This document shows positions 45,862-54,664 of a stretch of 64,000 nucleotides of DNA, one piece after another. Source of the DNA: Leucobacter zeae. Lineage in GTDB: Bacteria > Actinomycetota > Actinomycetes > Actinomycetales > Microbacteriaceae. The position numbers and the translations under genes are program-made. The notes beneath the pieces were generated by a model that was not told the origin of the DNA, searched no databases, and was given only the letters and a program-made list of their open reading frames with translations. How positions within the stretch are numbered: the first letter of the stretch is position 1; every line of letters starts with the position of its first letter. The DNA lies in NCBI RefSeq assembly GCF_016758175.1, contig NZ_QYAB01000001.1, positions 859,256-923,255 of the forward strand. The letters are read 5' to 3'.

Positions 45862-47285
45862 CGGTGCGTCCCCTCGTCATCGGGATCCGCTCCGGTCGGC
45901 GGCTCGCCGCCGTCCGGCGGGCCGGGCTCGGAATCGGGATCGATCTCGTGCAGCCGGATCGAGACCCGCGACGGCACGAGGCGCGCCACCTCGTCGACCT
46001 CGACGTCCAGCGCACGCTGGATGCGCACCCCCAGCACAGCCTCCGATGCGCGCTCGGGAAGCGCGATGCGCACGCGCGCGCCAACGGGCATCAGGTCACC
46101 GTACTCGCTCACGACGAGCCCGGCGATCGTCTCGGAGTCGTCGTGGCCCAGCTCGTGCCCGATGAGGCGCTCGAGCTCGTCGAGATGCACGTCGCCCGGG
46201 AGCGACCAGTGCGCGGGCCCCCGGGTCACGACCTCGTGCACGACGAGGTCGTGCTCGTCCGAGATCTCGCCGACGACCTCCTCGGTGAGGTCCTCGATGG
46301 TGAGCACGCCGTCGAAGTTCCCGTACTCGTCCACGACGCACGCGAGCTCGTTGCGGGTCCGGCGCATCCGGTCCAGGGCGACGGGGAGCCGCATGGAGGT
46401 CGGGAGCACCACCGCCGCGCGCATCACGGTCGACACCGGAGCGTCGTCGCGCGGCCGCAGGCGGAGCAGGTCGATGAGCTCCACCACGCCGACGGGCGTG
46501 TCCTCGTCCCCGACCACCGGGTACCGCGTGTGCCCGGACGCCATCAGCGCGCGCGCCTCGCCGACCGTGGTCCCGGGGGAGACCGAGTCGGCGCGGGATC
46601 GCGGCACCATGGCGTGCTCGACGTCGCGCTGCGGGAAGTCGAGGATCCGGTCGATGACGCGCGACAGATCCTCGGGCAGGTCCCCGCTCGCCCGGGACTC
46701 CTCGACGATGGCCTCCAGGTCGCGGGCGGTGGCGCTCGCGTCGACGTCCTCGAGAGGTTCGATCCGCAGCAGTCGCAGCAGCGCGTTCGCGGCCACGTCG
46801 AAGACGGTGATCAGCCAGCCGAAGAGCAGCAGGTAGATGCGCGTCGGCACCGCCAGCGCCCGCGCCAGCGGCTCGGGGCTCGCGATGGCGAGGTTCTTCG
46901 GATACAGCTCGCCGATGATCATGGTGACGACGGTGGCGAGCAGCAGGGCGCCGACGGTGCCGATCAGCACGGAGACCGCGGGATCGAGCCCCGCCCCGCC
47001 CAGCAGGGTGCCGATCGATGCACCGATCAGCGGTTCGGCCACGTATCCGATCATCAGTCCGGTGACGGTGATGCCGAGCTGGGCGCCCGACAGCATGAAC
47101 GAGGTGCGCTTCGTGATCGCGAGCACGCGCTTCGCCTGCGGGTCCCCCTGCTCGGCCTTCGCCGCCAACCGCGATCGGTCGACCGACATGTACGCGAACT
47201 CCTGGGCGACGAAGAATCCGCAGGCGACGATGATGGCGAGGGTCAGCTGCACCCCGAGGAGGAGGGTCAGGATCGCTTCCGCCAC
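45858..47285 (-). CDS. CNNM/CBS/CorC_HlyC membrane protein, long form
   Basis: A 475-residue protein: CNNM membrane domain (residues 1-200, with ACGFFVAQEFAYMSVDRSRL, SGAQLGITVTGLMIGYVAEPL, MIIGELYPKNLAIASPEPLA), CBS pair (220-345, DVEHAMVPRSRADSV, RYPVVGDEDTPVGVVELIDLL, CVVDEYGNFDGVLTIEDLTEEVVGEI) and the CorC_HlyC domain (360-440). Likely Mg2+/Co2+ homeostasis. GTG start at 47285 after a GGGGG-rich site. Its stop overlaps the short paralogue's start by 4 bp. Confidence 0.9.
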   Translation of the reverse strand: MAEAILTLLLGVQLTLAIIVACGFFVAQEFAYMSVDRSRLAAKAEQGDPQAKRVLAITKRTSFMLSGAQLGITVTGLMIGYVAEPLIGASIGTLLGGAGLDPAVSVLIGTVGALLLATVVTMIIGELYPKNLAIASPEPLARALAVPTRIYLLLFGWLITVFDVAANALLRLLRIEPLEDVDASATARDLEAIVEESRASGDLPEDLSRVIDRILDFPQRDVEHAMVPRSRADSVSPGTTVGEARALMASGHTRYPVVGDEDTPVGVVELIDLLRLRPRDDAPVSTVMRAAVVLPTSMRLPVALDRMRRTRNELACVVDEYGNFDGVLTIEDLTEEVVGEISDEHDLVVHEVVTRGPAHWSLPGDVHLDELERLIGHELGHDDSETIAGLVVSEYGDLMPVGARVRIALPERASEAVLGVRIQRALDVEVDEVARLVPSRVSIRLHEIDPDSEPGPPDGGEPPTGADPDDEGTHR

Positions 47286-47465
47286 GCGATGTCACCCCCG
47301 CTCAATGTGCAGGGGCCGGGATATCGGCCCTCCTGGTCGTCGGAGGAACGGGGCTGGCTCACGGGTGGTCTTTCTCTCAGGGCACGGGTGGGCGGTTCCA
47401 GTCTAGGGATCCGGCCGAGCTTCAGGCTCGGAGTGCGCCGAGTGTTCGCCTCGCGTGCGAAAGCA

Positions 47466-47471
47466 TATGAT
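47466..47471 (+). promoter_or_regulatory. -10 hexamer TATGAT with a leadered message
   Basis: TATGAT lies 47 nt before the ATG at 47519. Unlike most promoters here it leaves a leader of about 40 nt that contains GGAGGG at 47505-47510. Confidence 0.5.
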
Positions 47472-47518
47472 CGGTGCGGACGCGGTCCGCACGGGGCCGC
47501 AGACGGAGGGACGTCGTC

Positions 47519-48226
47519 ATGAGCGAGCGGCAGCTGGTGTTTCGGGATGCGCAGGGGCATCAGCGCTCGTTCGCGATGGGGGATCGCGACCACCTCAAGT
47601 TCTCGAAGGCGTTCGGCGACTTCATCAAGAAGCACGTGAGCGAGGACAACACCACCTTCCGCCTCGAACGCACGCTGACCGACGAGACGCTGATCATCGA
47701 GACCGCGGTCGGCATCGTCGGGAGGGTGCGGGGCGGTGCGGAGCCCGAGGCCGACTACCGTCGCTACGAGCGCCGTACCGACGGCGCGGATCTGCAGCTG
47801 CGCTTCGCCTACCGCGGTTGCGAGGCGCTCGACGCGCACGGGCCGTGGACACGGGATCGCGAGAGCCTCCTGCCCGATGACACCTTCGAGAACGCGGAGC
47901 TCGCCTGGGTGGAGGACCTGCGGAGGCAGGAGGCGCGACGTCGGGAGAGCGCCGCGATGCCGAAGCTCGACCGGAAAGCGCTGCAGCGGTTCTGCAGGGC
48001 ATGGGCCGATACCGGGTACACGGAGTACGTGAGCGAGCAGGAGGCATACTACGTGCTCTGCGACAGCCGCACGCTCGAGGAGGCCGGTGCGGCGCGCGAC
48101 GAGCTGCTGCACGAGATCCGGACGCTGGGCCTGCAGGTGGTGGATACCCCGGCGGGCGCCGCCGGGGGAGAGGTCTGGGTGCGCACCGATCCGCGCGTCG
48201 ACGTCGAGCTCGAGAAGTGGGGATAG
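47519..48226 (+). CDS. Hypothetical protein with a possible C-terminal degradation/modulator domain
   Basis: A 235-residue soluble, strongly charged protein not recognised. Residues 1-90 are a beta-like module (RQLVFRDAQGHQRSFAMGDRD, TTFRLERTLTDETLIIETAVG), then a hinge RRQEARRRESAA, and a C-terminal helical domain of 80 residues (LDRKALQRFCRAWADTGYTEYVSEQEAYYVLC). Two domains are likely. The ATG has a strong Shine-Dalgarno site and a clear promoter, so it is a real gene. No neighbour points to a role. Confidence 0.75.
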   Translation: MSERQLVFRDAQGHQRSFAMGDRDHLKFSKAFGDFIKKHVSEDNTTFRLERTLTDETLIIETAVGIVGRVRGGAEPEADYRRYERRTDGADLQLRFAYRGCEALDAHGPWTRDRESLLPDDTFENAELAWVEDLRRQEARRRESAAMPKLDRKALQRFCRAWADTGYTEYVSEQEAYYVLCDSRTLEEAGAARDELLHEIRTLGLQVVDTPAGAAGGEVWVRTDPRVDVELEKWG

Positions 48227-48337
48227 GGAGGCGTTCGACGTGCGGCCGCCTGCGCCGGGATCCGACAGTATCGGACCGGGATGATCGGGCGCGCCCCGCA
48301 GGGGAGGCACGAGAGTAGTGCGTGAAGGGAGGCCGCC

Positions 48338-49204
48338 GTGATCGAGATCCTCAACCGCATCGTCGACGAGATCGAACGCCGCCTCGGCGATGAGATCGAT
48401 ATCGATGCGCTCGCCGCATCGATGGGGACGACCGGCTATCACGCCCGCCGGATGTTCTCCTCGCTCGCGGGCATGCCGGTGTCCGAGTACGTGCGCCGGC
48501 GCCGGATGACCCTTGCGGCGTCCGCGCTCGTCGGCGGAGAGGAGCTGCTGACGATCGCAGTGCGCTTCGGGTACGGCTCGATCGAGGCGTTCGGGCGCGC
48601 GTTCCGATCGGTGCACGGTGCGAGCCACGGCGACGTCCGACGCGACGGAGGTCCCCTTCGCACGCAACCAGCCATCAGGTTCCGCCTGACCGTCGAAGGG
48701 AGCTCCGCCATGGACGCCCGAATCATCGAACGACCCGCCTTCCGCCTCGTCGGCCGCGCCGCACGCGTGCCGCTGATCCATGCGGGCGTCAACCCGCACA
48801 TCCAGCGGCACATCGCGTCGCTGCCGGTGGAGGAGCACGCGCGGTTGAAAGCGCTCAGCCAGGCCGAGCCGCGAGGCCTGCTGCAGGTCAGCGCGGATGT
48901 CGCACCCGATGCCCCTGAAGGGAGCGAGCTCACCTACTTGCACGGCGTCGCACGCGAGGCCGACGCGGACGTTCCCGGAGATCTCGACGCGATCGACGTC
49001 GATGCCGGCACCTGGGTCGTCTTCCGCACCTCAGGCGCGCACCCGGCCGCGCTCCAATCGGCGTACGCGGCATCCGCGGCGGAGTGGTTCCCGTCGAACC
49101 CGTGGCGCCTGCGCCCCGGCCCGTCCATCGTCGCCATCATCGAGCGCTCGGCCGACTTCAGCACGGCGAGCTGCGAGCTCTGGTTCCCGGTCGAGCGCGG
49201 ATGA
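48338..49204 (+). CDS. AraC-family regulator with GyrI-like effector domain
   Basis: A 288-residue Rob/SoxS-like regulator. N-terminal AraC helix-turn-helix pair, about residues 8-105 (VDEIERRLGDEIDIDALAASMGTTGYHARRMFSS and VRFGYGSIEAFGRAFRSVHG), then a GyrI/BmrR-like ligand domain (ARIIERPAFRLVGRAARVP, YLHGVAREADADV, GTWVVFRTSGAHPAALQSAY, CELWFPV). Such proteins sense cationic drugs and control multidrug pumps or detoxifiers. GTG start at 48338 after AAGGGAGG. No pump is adjacent. Confidence 0.9.
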   Translation: MIEILNRIVDEIERRLGDEIDIDALAASMGTTGYHARRMFSSLAGMPVSEYVRRRRMTLAASALVGGEELLTIAVRFGYGSIEAFGRAFRSVHGASHGDVRRDGGPLRTQPAIRFRLTVEGSSAMDARIIERPAFRLVGRAARVPLIHAGVNPHIQRHIASLPVEEHARLKALSQAEPRGLLQVSADVAPDAPEGSELTYLHGVAREADADVPGDLDAIDVDAGTWVVFRTSGAHPAALQSAYAASAAEWFPSNPWRLRPGPSIVAIIERSADFSTASCELWFPVERG

Positions 49205-49273
49205 CCGGGGATCGCCGACCGGGCGGATCACTGAGCTCCCCGCGATGGATAGAGTGAGGTCGGAGGGCAGGAC

Positions 49274-49630
49274 ATGGGCAGACGGAAGACTCCGGAGGAA
49301 CGGGCCGACGAGGATCGCCGGTACACGCTTGCCTGCGCGGCGGCGTCCGACGCGGAGTTCGAGCGGTTCTTCACCGATCCGAACCAGTCGATCCGGAACG
49401 CCGCCGCGCTGAATCCCGACGCGAGCGCCGCCGTGCTCGATCGCTTCGCGGACGACCGCTTCTGGAGCGTGCGCGTCGCCGTCGCGGAGCACCCGAGCGC
49501 CTCGCGGGAGACGCTGCTCCGCATGGTCGCGGGAGAACCGCGCAAGCGCGGCGTCGTCTACCACGCTGCGCGGAATCGCCTCGAGACGGACGGCGTGCGA
49601 TTCGACGAGGACGGACACCCGGTCGTATGA
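49274..49630 (+). CDS. Small leucine-rich-variant/HEAT-like repeat protein
   Basis: A 118-residue helical protein containing two LRV-type repeats: DPNQSIRNAAALNPDASAAVLDRFADD, then RFWSVRVAVAEHPSASRETLLRMVA. These 24-27 residue units are the LRV/HEAT-like repeat class, protein-binding. TAGAGT (49248-49253) and GGAGGG upstream give a plausible promoter and binding site. It is the first of three genes joined by 4-bp ATGA overlaps. Confidence 0.75.
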   Translation: MGRRKTPEERADEDRRYTLACAAASDAEFERFFTDPNQSIRNAAALNPDASAAVLDRFADDRFWSVRVAVAEHPSASRETLLRMVAGEPRKRGVVYHAARNRLETDGVRFDEDGHPVV

Positions 49631-50355
49631 GCGCGGCGCGCGGCGGGGAGCCCCGGGGCGCATCCGGCGCCGCTGCGCCGCCGCGGCGTTCGGGCGGGTT
49701 CGACCTCGACCTGCACCGGGACGCGGCGCTCGCCTTCGGGCCAGCATCGCTCCGGGAGGGCGCGATCCTGCCGTACGAAGGGCGTTCGCTGATGACGCGG
49801 GCAGACGGGCTGCAAGCCGCCGTGTTCACGGCGGAGGCGGACGGGTGGTGGGCACCCTGCAATCCCGTTCTCGTGCGGGGGCGGGCGCGGATCCTCCCGC
49901 TCGCCTGGGGCGGCGATCCTCGGAGCGGGTACCACCCGTCGACGGGCCAGGGCGAGATGGCCGTGTTCGCGTCGCGAATGCAGTCCGCCGGAATGTACTG
50001 GGCGGGGAACTGGCGCGTGGTCGACGACTTCGGCGCGGCCGATGCCGGTGTCGGCGCCGACAGCGTCGCCTCCTACCGCGCCGCGCTCCGGGCGGCGGGG
50101 GCGACGCAGGCGGACGTCTGGCGATACTCCGGCACGATCGGGATCGCGCTGGTCTGGGCGGGCGAGGAAGCGGCCGGCACCCGATCGCTGGCGCTGCACG
50201 TCGTGCCGGCGAGCTGGGTGTCGGAGCCTCCGGAGTGGGCGTCCGATCGCCGCAAGCGGGACTGGCGTCCCGTGCGCGGGATCGATGTGCGCTGGTCATG
50301 GGCCGACGTGATCGAGCTGTACGCGGCGCGTGCGGACGGCGACCTCGCGCCATGA
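49627..50355 (+). CDS. Hypothetical protein, first of a diverged tandem pair
   Basis: A 242-residue soluble protein of no recognised family. The N-terminal 30 residues are low-complexity; the core contains FDLDLHRDAALAFGPASL, CNPVLVRGRARILPLAWGGDPRSGYHPSTGQGEMAV, GMYWAGNWRVVDDFG, DVWRYSGTIGIALVWAGEE and SLALHVVPASWVSEPP. The segment ALHVVPxxWV recurs in the next gene. Coupled to both neighbours by 4-bp overlaps. Many tryptophans and the repeated pattern suggest a compact beta-rich fold. Confidence 0.65.
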   Translation: MSAARGGEPRGASGAAAPPRRSGGFDLDLHRDAALAFGPASLREGAILPYEGRSLMTRADGLQAAVFTAEADGWWAPCNPVLVRGRARILPLAWGGDPRSGYHPSTGQGEMAVFASRMQSAGMYWAGNWRVVDDFGAADAGVGADSVASYRAALRAAGATQADVWRYSGTIGIALVWAGEEAAGTRSLALHVVPASWVSEPPEWASDRRKRDWRPVRGIDVRWSWADVIELYAARADGDLAP

Positions 50356-50927
50356 TGCCCGGCCCGCTTCCCGATGACCTGCGGATCGCCGACGGCACGG
50401 CGATCCTCTCGGCACTCGAGAGCCTGCCGGAGTGGCGCGAGCCGAGCTGGGCGGACCTGGGGTTCCCGGTGATCGACCGGGGCAGGCATGCGATCTTCCC
50501 GCTTGCGGTGGCGGCTCTGACGGAGGGCGCCACTCCGGACGCGGCGCGGCGATTGCTCGGCGAGTGCGAGCGGCTGACCCTGCATGCCGTCCACTGCTAC
50601 GGCGGCGACTTCTTCCATGCCGAATCGGCCCTCGACGTCGAGGCGGGGTACGGGCGGCGAGTGGTCGAGACGTGCACCGTGCTCCCGGACCCGGGCCGAC
50701 TGATCTGGTGGGGGATCGGGAGGCTCGCGGCCATCCTCGTGCGCTCGGCCGACCCGTCGCGCTCGGTCGAGGCGCTCGCTCTGCACGTGGTGCCGAAGGA
50801 GTGGGTCTGGCGCTGGCCCCCGCACCCGACCACGAAGCGCGATGCGTCGCGCGCTCGGCGCATGGCTCGGGAGCAGGCCGCCGCCGACGCATCATGGTCC
50901 TGGCCGATTCCGGACACCGGAGCGTGA
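50352..50927 (+). CDS. Hypothetical protein, second of a diverged tandem pair
   Basis: A 191-residue soluble protein, not recognised. It shares the ALALHVVPKEWVWRWPP segment with the upstream protein and begins with a similar IFPLAVAALTEGA helix, CYGGDFFHAESALDVEAG core and RLIWWGIGRLAAILVRSADPS. The C-terminus is basic (TTKRDASRARRMAREQ). The ATG at 50352 overlaps the previous stop. Ancient tandem duplication is likely; function unknown. Confidence 0.65.
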   Translation: MMPGPLPDDLRIADGTAILSALESLPEWREPSWADLGFPVIDRGRHAIFPLAVAALTEGATPDAARRLLGECERLTLHAVHCYGGDFFHAESALDVEAGYGRRVVETCTVLPDPGRLIWWGIGRLAAILVRSADPSRSVEALALHVVPKEWVWRWPPHPTTKRDASRARRMAREQAAADASWSWPIPDTGA

Positions 50928-50978
50928 GCCCTTCCCGGTGGAGCCGGGATCCCCGCCGCCGTGCAGCGCTGCGGGCGC

Positions 50979-52139
50979 TCACCGGGGTCGGCGCTGCTCC
51001 GCGATCCAGGTGTGATTGCGGATCGCGGCGGAGACGGCGTCGCGGTACGCCTTCCCGTCGGCGCCGCGATACAGGTCCCGGGCACGGTACGGCGACTCGT
51101 CGGTCCAGGGAGAGGCGCCCGCGATGCGCTCGGCGAGCGCTGTCAGGGCGTCGTGCCCGTCGCGGCGGTACGCGGAGAGCTCCGCCTCGTCGAGACGCAC
51201 GAGGACGGAGTCGTCGACGTACGGACCCGCGGAGTACCGCGCATCGAGATGCGGCTCGCCTCGCCGTTCGACCAGGAACCAGCGCCCCGGCTCGTGATCG
51301 ACGTAGCGCATCCCGTCGCGCTCGGCAGCGATCCGCTCCGCGTCTCCCCAGAGTGCGACGGGCGGGATCGGCTCGAGCGGGCGCCGCATGGCGGCGTCGT
51401 AAGGGAGGTACTCGAGCGACGGCTGCGCATCGCGCGGCAGATGCAGGCAGAGCGCTCTGCCGCACGATCGGCAGACGGCCTGGCTCTCCGTCCACGCCAT
51501 CAGGCCGGAGTCGTGCAGCCGGCGCAGGTCCGCGAGCGGCACCCAGGAGGTCTCCTCGCGCAGCAGCCCCGCAGAGACGGCCGATCTGAGCGCTTCGATC
51601 GAGGCGTCGACGTCGGGGCCGCCGTCGGGCGCGCGGACCGGAATCCCGCTGCATGCCTCGCAGTCCTCGTCCTCGGGAGCGCAGCCGAGCTTCGGGTCTT
51701 CGGCGGAGACGACCACGCTGACGAGACGCGACCGCCGCACCGTGAGGCGCACGTAGCCGCCGGGGACCGGGAAGCAGCGCATCCCGCCTCCGGCGAAATG
51801 CCATCGGGGGCCGAGCGCACGCTTGAACGCATCGAGGTCGGACTCGTCGTCGACTCCGGGGATCCACTCCGACAGGTCGATCGCGCCCGTGCAGAACGGC
51901 GTCGGCACGAGGTTGAGGATCACAGCGGAGACCCGTCCGTCGTGCACGAAGACCTCACCTCCTGAGGCGAAGCGCAACCGCTTCGACCGCACCGGCGGGG
52001 CGCCGATCAGGCGCTCCGAGACCGAGACCGGAGGCCCGCCGAGAACATCGATCAGCTCGCGGACGGCGCGGTCCTGCTCGGAACCGGCGAGCGCGTCGAG
52101 CACCGTCCGCAAGCGCGGGTGCCGGTGGGAGGAAGCCAT
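50979..52139 (-). CDS. Hypothetical protein with a Cys-rich motif
   Basis: A 386-residue protein not recognised. The central region has paired cysteines, CAPEDEDCEACSG and CRSCGRALCLH, spaced as a possible zinc ribbon. Flanking regions are mixed: N-terminal helix pair (LRTVLDALAGSEQDRAVRELIDVLG), a beta domain with GGEVFVHDGRVSAVILNLVP, and a C-terminal helical tail ending in RNHTWIAEQ. The ATG at 52139 is set by GATAAT (52146-52151) 6 nt upstream; the frame is open further but runs past this promoter. It stands alone between convergent and divergent genes. Confidence 0.7.
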   Translation of the reverse strand: MASSHRHPRLRTVLDALAGSEQDRAVRELIDVLGGPPVSVSERLIGAPPVRSKRLRFASGGEVFVHDGRVSAVILNLVPTPFCTGAIDLSEWIPGVDDESDLDAFKRALGPRWHFAGGGMRCFPVPGGYVRLTVRRSRLVSVVVSAEDPKLGCAPEDEDCEACSGIPVRAPDGGPDVDASIEALRSAVSAGLLREETSWVPLADLRRLHDSGLMAWTESQAVCRSCGRALCLHLPRDAQPSLEYLPYDAAMRRPLEPIPPVALWGDAERIAAERDGMRYVDHEPGRWFLVERRGEPHLDARYSAGPYVDDSVLVRLDEAELSAYRRDGHDALTALAERIAGASPWTDESPYRARDLYRGADGKAYRDAVSAAIRNHTWIAEQRRPR

Positions 52140-52145
52140 CCTCTC

Positions 52146-52151
52146 ATTATC
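52146..52151 (-). promoter_or_regulatory. -10 hexamer GATAAT, leaderless start
   Basis: Ends 6 nt before the ATG at 52139 on the minus strand. Confidence 0.45.
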
Positions 52152-52207
52152 GTCGCGCAGGCAGACCGGCAGCATTCGGAACCGGTCGACGCGTGCTACC
52201 GTGACGT

Positions 52208-52951
52208 ATGGCAACGCCACCGGCTGAACGCGGCGGATCCGGGAAGCCGCGGTCGCGGCGGTTCGGGACGGCGCGGCCGTCCGGGGTCCGGCTGGACGTC
52301 TCCGCCGCCGACTACGCCTGGGCGCTCGCGCGGATCCGGGAGGGCGTCCTCCGCCCGGCGGTTCCGGCCGCCTACGAGACGGGGCCGCTCGCGCCGGTGC
52401 TGCTCGTGCCAGGAGTGCTCGAGCACTGGACGATGATGCGCGAGATCGCCGACCGCCTGAACCGCGTCGGCCATCCGATCCGCACGCTCCCCGAACTGCG
52501 GCGGAACACGATCCCGATCCCCGCTGCGGCCGGGCTCATCGCCCGATTCCTCCGCGAACGGGATCTACGGGGGGTCGTCGTCGTCGCGCACAGCAAGGGC
52601 GGCCTCATCGCGAAATCGTTGCTGCTCGGCGAGGAGTCAGACTGCATCGCGCGAGTCATCGCGATCGCGACCCCCTTCGCCGGATCCTCGCTCGCGACCT
52701 GGATGCCGTCCCGCACGCTGCGCGCCCTGCGTCCCGCCGACCCGACGATCGCCGCCCTCGTCGCGGAGCTCGCGGTGAACGCGCGGATCGTGTCGGTGTA
52801 CCCGGCCTTCGACCCGCACATCCCCGGCGGATCGCGGCTCGAGGGCGCACGCAACGTGCCGGTCTCGGCTACCGGGCACTTCCGGGTGCTCGGATCGCCC
52901 GAGGTGATCGATGCGGTCGAGCGCCACGCCTCGCCTACAGTTGAGGGGTGA
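52208..52951 (+). CDS. Alpha/beta-fold esterase or lipase
   Basis: A 247-residue cytoplasmic hydrolase. LLVPGVLEHWTMMREIADRL forms the oxyanion region; VVAHSKGGLIAKSLL is the nucleophile elbow (AHSKGG, variant of GxSxG); a candidate Asp and the His in SATGHFRVL complete the triad. The N-terminal 30 residues are basic and disordered. TACCGT lies 5 nt before the ATG (leaderless). It is coupled by a 4-bp overlap to an ABC-F protein. Confidence 0.8.
   Translation: MATPPAERGGSGKPRSRRFGTARPSGVRLDVSAADYAWALARIREGVLRPAVPAAYETGPLAPVLLVPGVLEHWTMMREIADRLNRVGHPIRTLPELRRNTIPIPAAAGLIARFLRERDLRGVVVVAHSKGGLIAKSLLLGEESDCIARVIAIATPFAGSSLATWMPSRTLRALRPADPTIAALVAELAVNARIVSVYPAFDPHIPGGSRLEGARNVPVSATGHFRVLGSPEVIDAVERHASPTVEG
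52936..52941 (+). promoter_or_regulatory. -10 hexamer TACAGT for the ABC-F gene
   Basis: Ends 6 nt before the GTG at 52948, inside the end of the esterase gene; a second, internal promoter for the downstream gene. Confidence 0.45.
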
Positions 52952-54645
52952 CTGCAACGCTCGTGACCCACGACCTCGCCGGAGGGCACGCCCACCGCAC
53001 GCTCTTCGACGGGCTCGACCTCACGGTCGCCCCCGGCGACGTGATCGGCGTCGTCGGCGTGAACGGAGCGGGCAAGTCGACCCTGCTGCGGATCCTGGCG
53101 GGGCGTCTCGACCCGCAACGGGGGACCGTTGCCCTCGCGCCGGCCGACGCCTTCGTCGGCTGGCTGCCCCAGGAGCACACGCCGGTCGAGGGGGAGACCA
53201 TCGGCGGGTACGTCGCACGGCGCACCGGCGTCGCCGCGGTCTCCGAGCGGCTCGACGCTGCGACCGCGGCTTTCGCCGAGGCCGCGGAGGGGGCCGGCCG
53301 CGCCCCGGGCGCCCCCGATCCCGCGGACGAGTACTCCGCGGCCCTCGACCGCTGGCTCGCCGCGGGGGCCGCGGACCTCGACGAGCGGCTGCCCGGCGTG
53401 CTCGCCGACCTCGGCCTCGCGATCGAGGACGCTGGCAGCGGCCTCGCGCTGTCGGCTGAGACCCCGATGGCGGCGCTCTCGGGCGGCCAGCGGGCCCGTG
53501 TCGCCCTTGCCGCACTGCTCTGCTCCCGCTTCGACATCGTGCTGCTGGACGAGCCGACGAACGACCTCGACCTCGACGGCCTCGCGCGGCTCGAGGAGTT
53601 CGTGCGCGGGCTCCGCGGCGGTGTCGTGCTGGTGAGCCACGACCGGGAATTCCTGGCGAGGTCGGTGACGCGCGTGCTCGAACTCGACCTCGCCCAGCGC
53701 ACGAACCGCGTCTACGGCGGCGGCTACGAGGCGTACCTCGAGGAACGCGCCACACTGCGTCGCCAGGCGCGCGAGGACTACGAGGAGTTCGCCGCGAAGA
53801 AGGCCGATCTCGTCGGCCGCGCCCGCACGCAGCGCGAGTGGTCGAGCAAGGGCGTGCGCAACGCCATGCGCAAGTCGCCCGATAACGACAAGATCAAGCG
53901 CAAGGCCTCTGCGGAGTCGAGCGAGAAGCAGGCCCAGAAGGTGCGCCAGATGGAGAGCCGCATCGCGCGGCTCGAGGAGGTCGAGGAGCCGCGCAAGGAG
54001 TGGCGGCTCGAGTTCACGATCGGCAGCGCACCCCGCTCGAGCTCCGTCGTGGCGACGCTCAACGCAGCCGAGGTGCGTCAGGGCGAGTTCGCGCTCGGAC
54101 CGGTCTCGCTCCAGGTCGACGCGGGCGAGCGGATCGGGATCACGGGCCCCAACGGGGCGGGGAAGTCGACGCTGCTCCGGCTGCTGCTCGGCGAGCTCGC
54201 ACCGGATTGCGGATCCGCGAGCCTCGGCAGCAGCGTGGCGATCGGCCGCATCGATCAGGCGCGCAGGGTCATCGCCGGTTCCGCCCCGCTCGCGGACGCC
54301 TTCGAAGCGCTCGCGCCCGAGTACTCCTCCGCCGAGGTGCGCACGCTGCTCGCGAAGTTCGGGCTCAGGGCGGATCACGTCGTCCGGCCCGTCGACGAGT
54401 TGTCGCCGGGGGAGCGCACGCGCGCGGGGCTCGCGCTGCTGCAGGCGCGGGGCGTCAATGTGCTCGTGCTCGACGAACCCACGAACCACCTCGACCTCGA
54501 GGCGATCGAGCAGTTGGAGCAGGCGCTCGAATCCTACGACGGCACCCTGCTGCTCGTCACGCACGATCGCAGGATGCTCGAGAACGTGCGCCTCGACCGG
54601 CGCTGGGCGGTCGCGGACGGACAGGTGTCGGACCTGCTCGTGTGA
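52948..54645 (+). CDS. ABC-F family ribosome-associated ATPase
   Basis: A 565-residue soluble ABC-F protein with two nucleotide-binding domains and no membrane segment, acting on the ribosome. NBD1: GVNGAGKSTLL, signature LSGGQRARVALA, IVLLDEPTNDLDL, VSHDREFL. Linker (270-345) is charged (EERATLRRQAREDYEEFAAKKADL). NBD2: GPNGAGKSTLL, LSPGERTRAGLAL, VLVLDEPTNHLDLEAIEQLE, VTHDRRML. Members either rescue stalled ribosomes or confer drug resistance; the short linker and sequence type do not decide which. Coupled to the esterase. Confidence 0.92.
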   Translation: MTATLVTHDLAGGHAHRTLFDGLDLTVAPGDVIGVVGVNGAGKSTLLRILAGRLDPQRGTVALAPADAFVGWLPQEHTPVEGETIGGYVARRTGVAAVSERLDAATAAFAEAAEGAGRAPGAPDPADEYSAALDRWLAAGAADLDERLPGVLADLGLAIEDAGSGLALSAETPMAALSGGQRARVALAALLCSRFDIVLLDEPTNDLDLDGLARLEEFVRGLRGGVVLVSHDREFLARSVTRVLELDLAQRTNRVYGGGYEAYLEERATLRRQAREDYEEFAAKKADLVGRARTQREWSSKGVRNAMRKSPDNDKIKRKASAESSEKQAQKVRQMESRIARLEEVEEPRKEWRLEFTIGSAPRSSSVVATLNAAEVRQGEFALGPVSLQVDAGERIGITGPNGAGKSTLLRLLLGELAPDCGSASLGSSVAIGRIDQARRVIAGSAPLADAFEALAPEYSSAEVRTLLAKFGLRADHVVRPVDELSPGERTRAGLALLQARGVNVLVLDEPTNHLDLEAIEQLEQALESYDGTLLLVTHDRRMLENVRLDRRWAVADGQVSDLLV

Positions 54646-54664
54646 GCGGGGCCCTGGCGGACGC

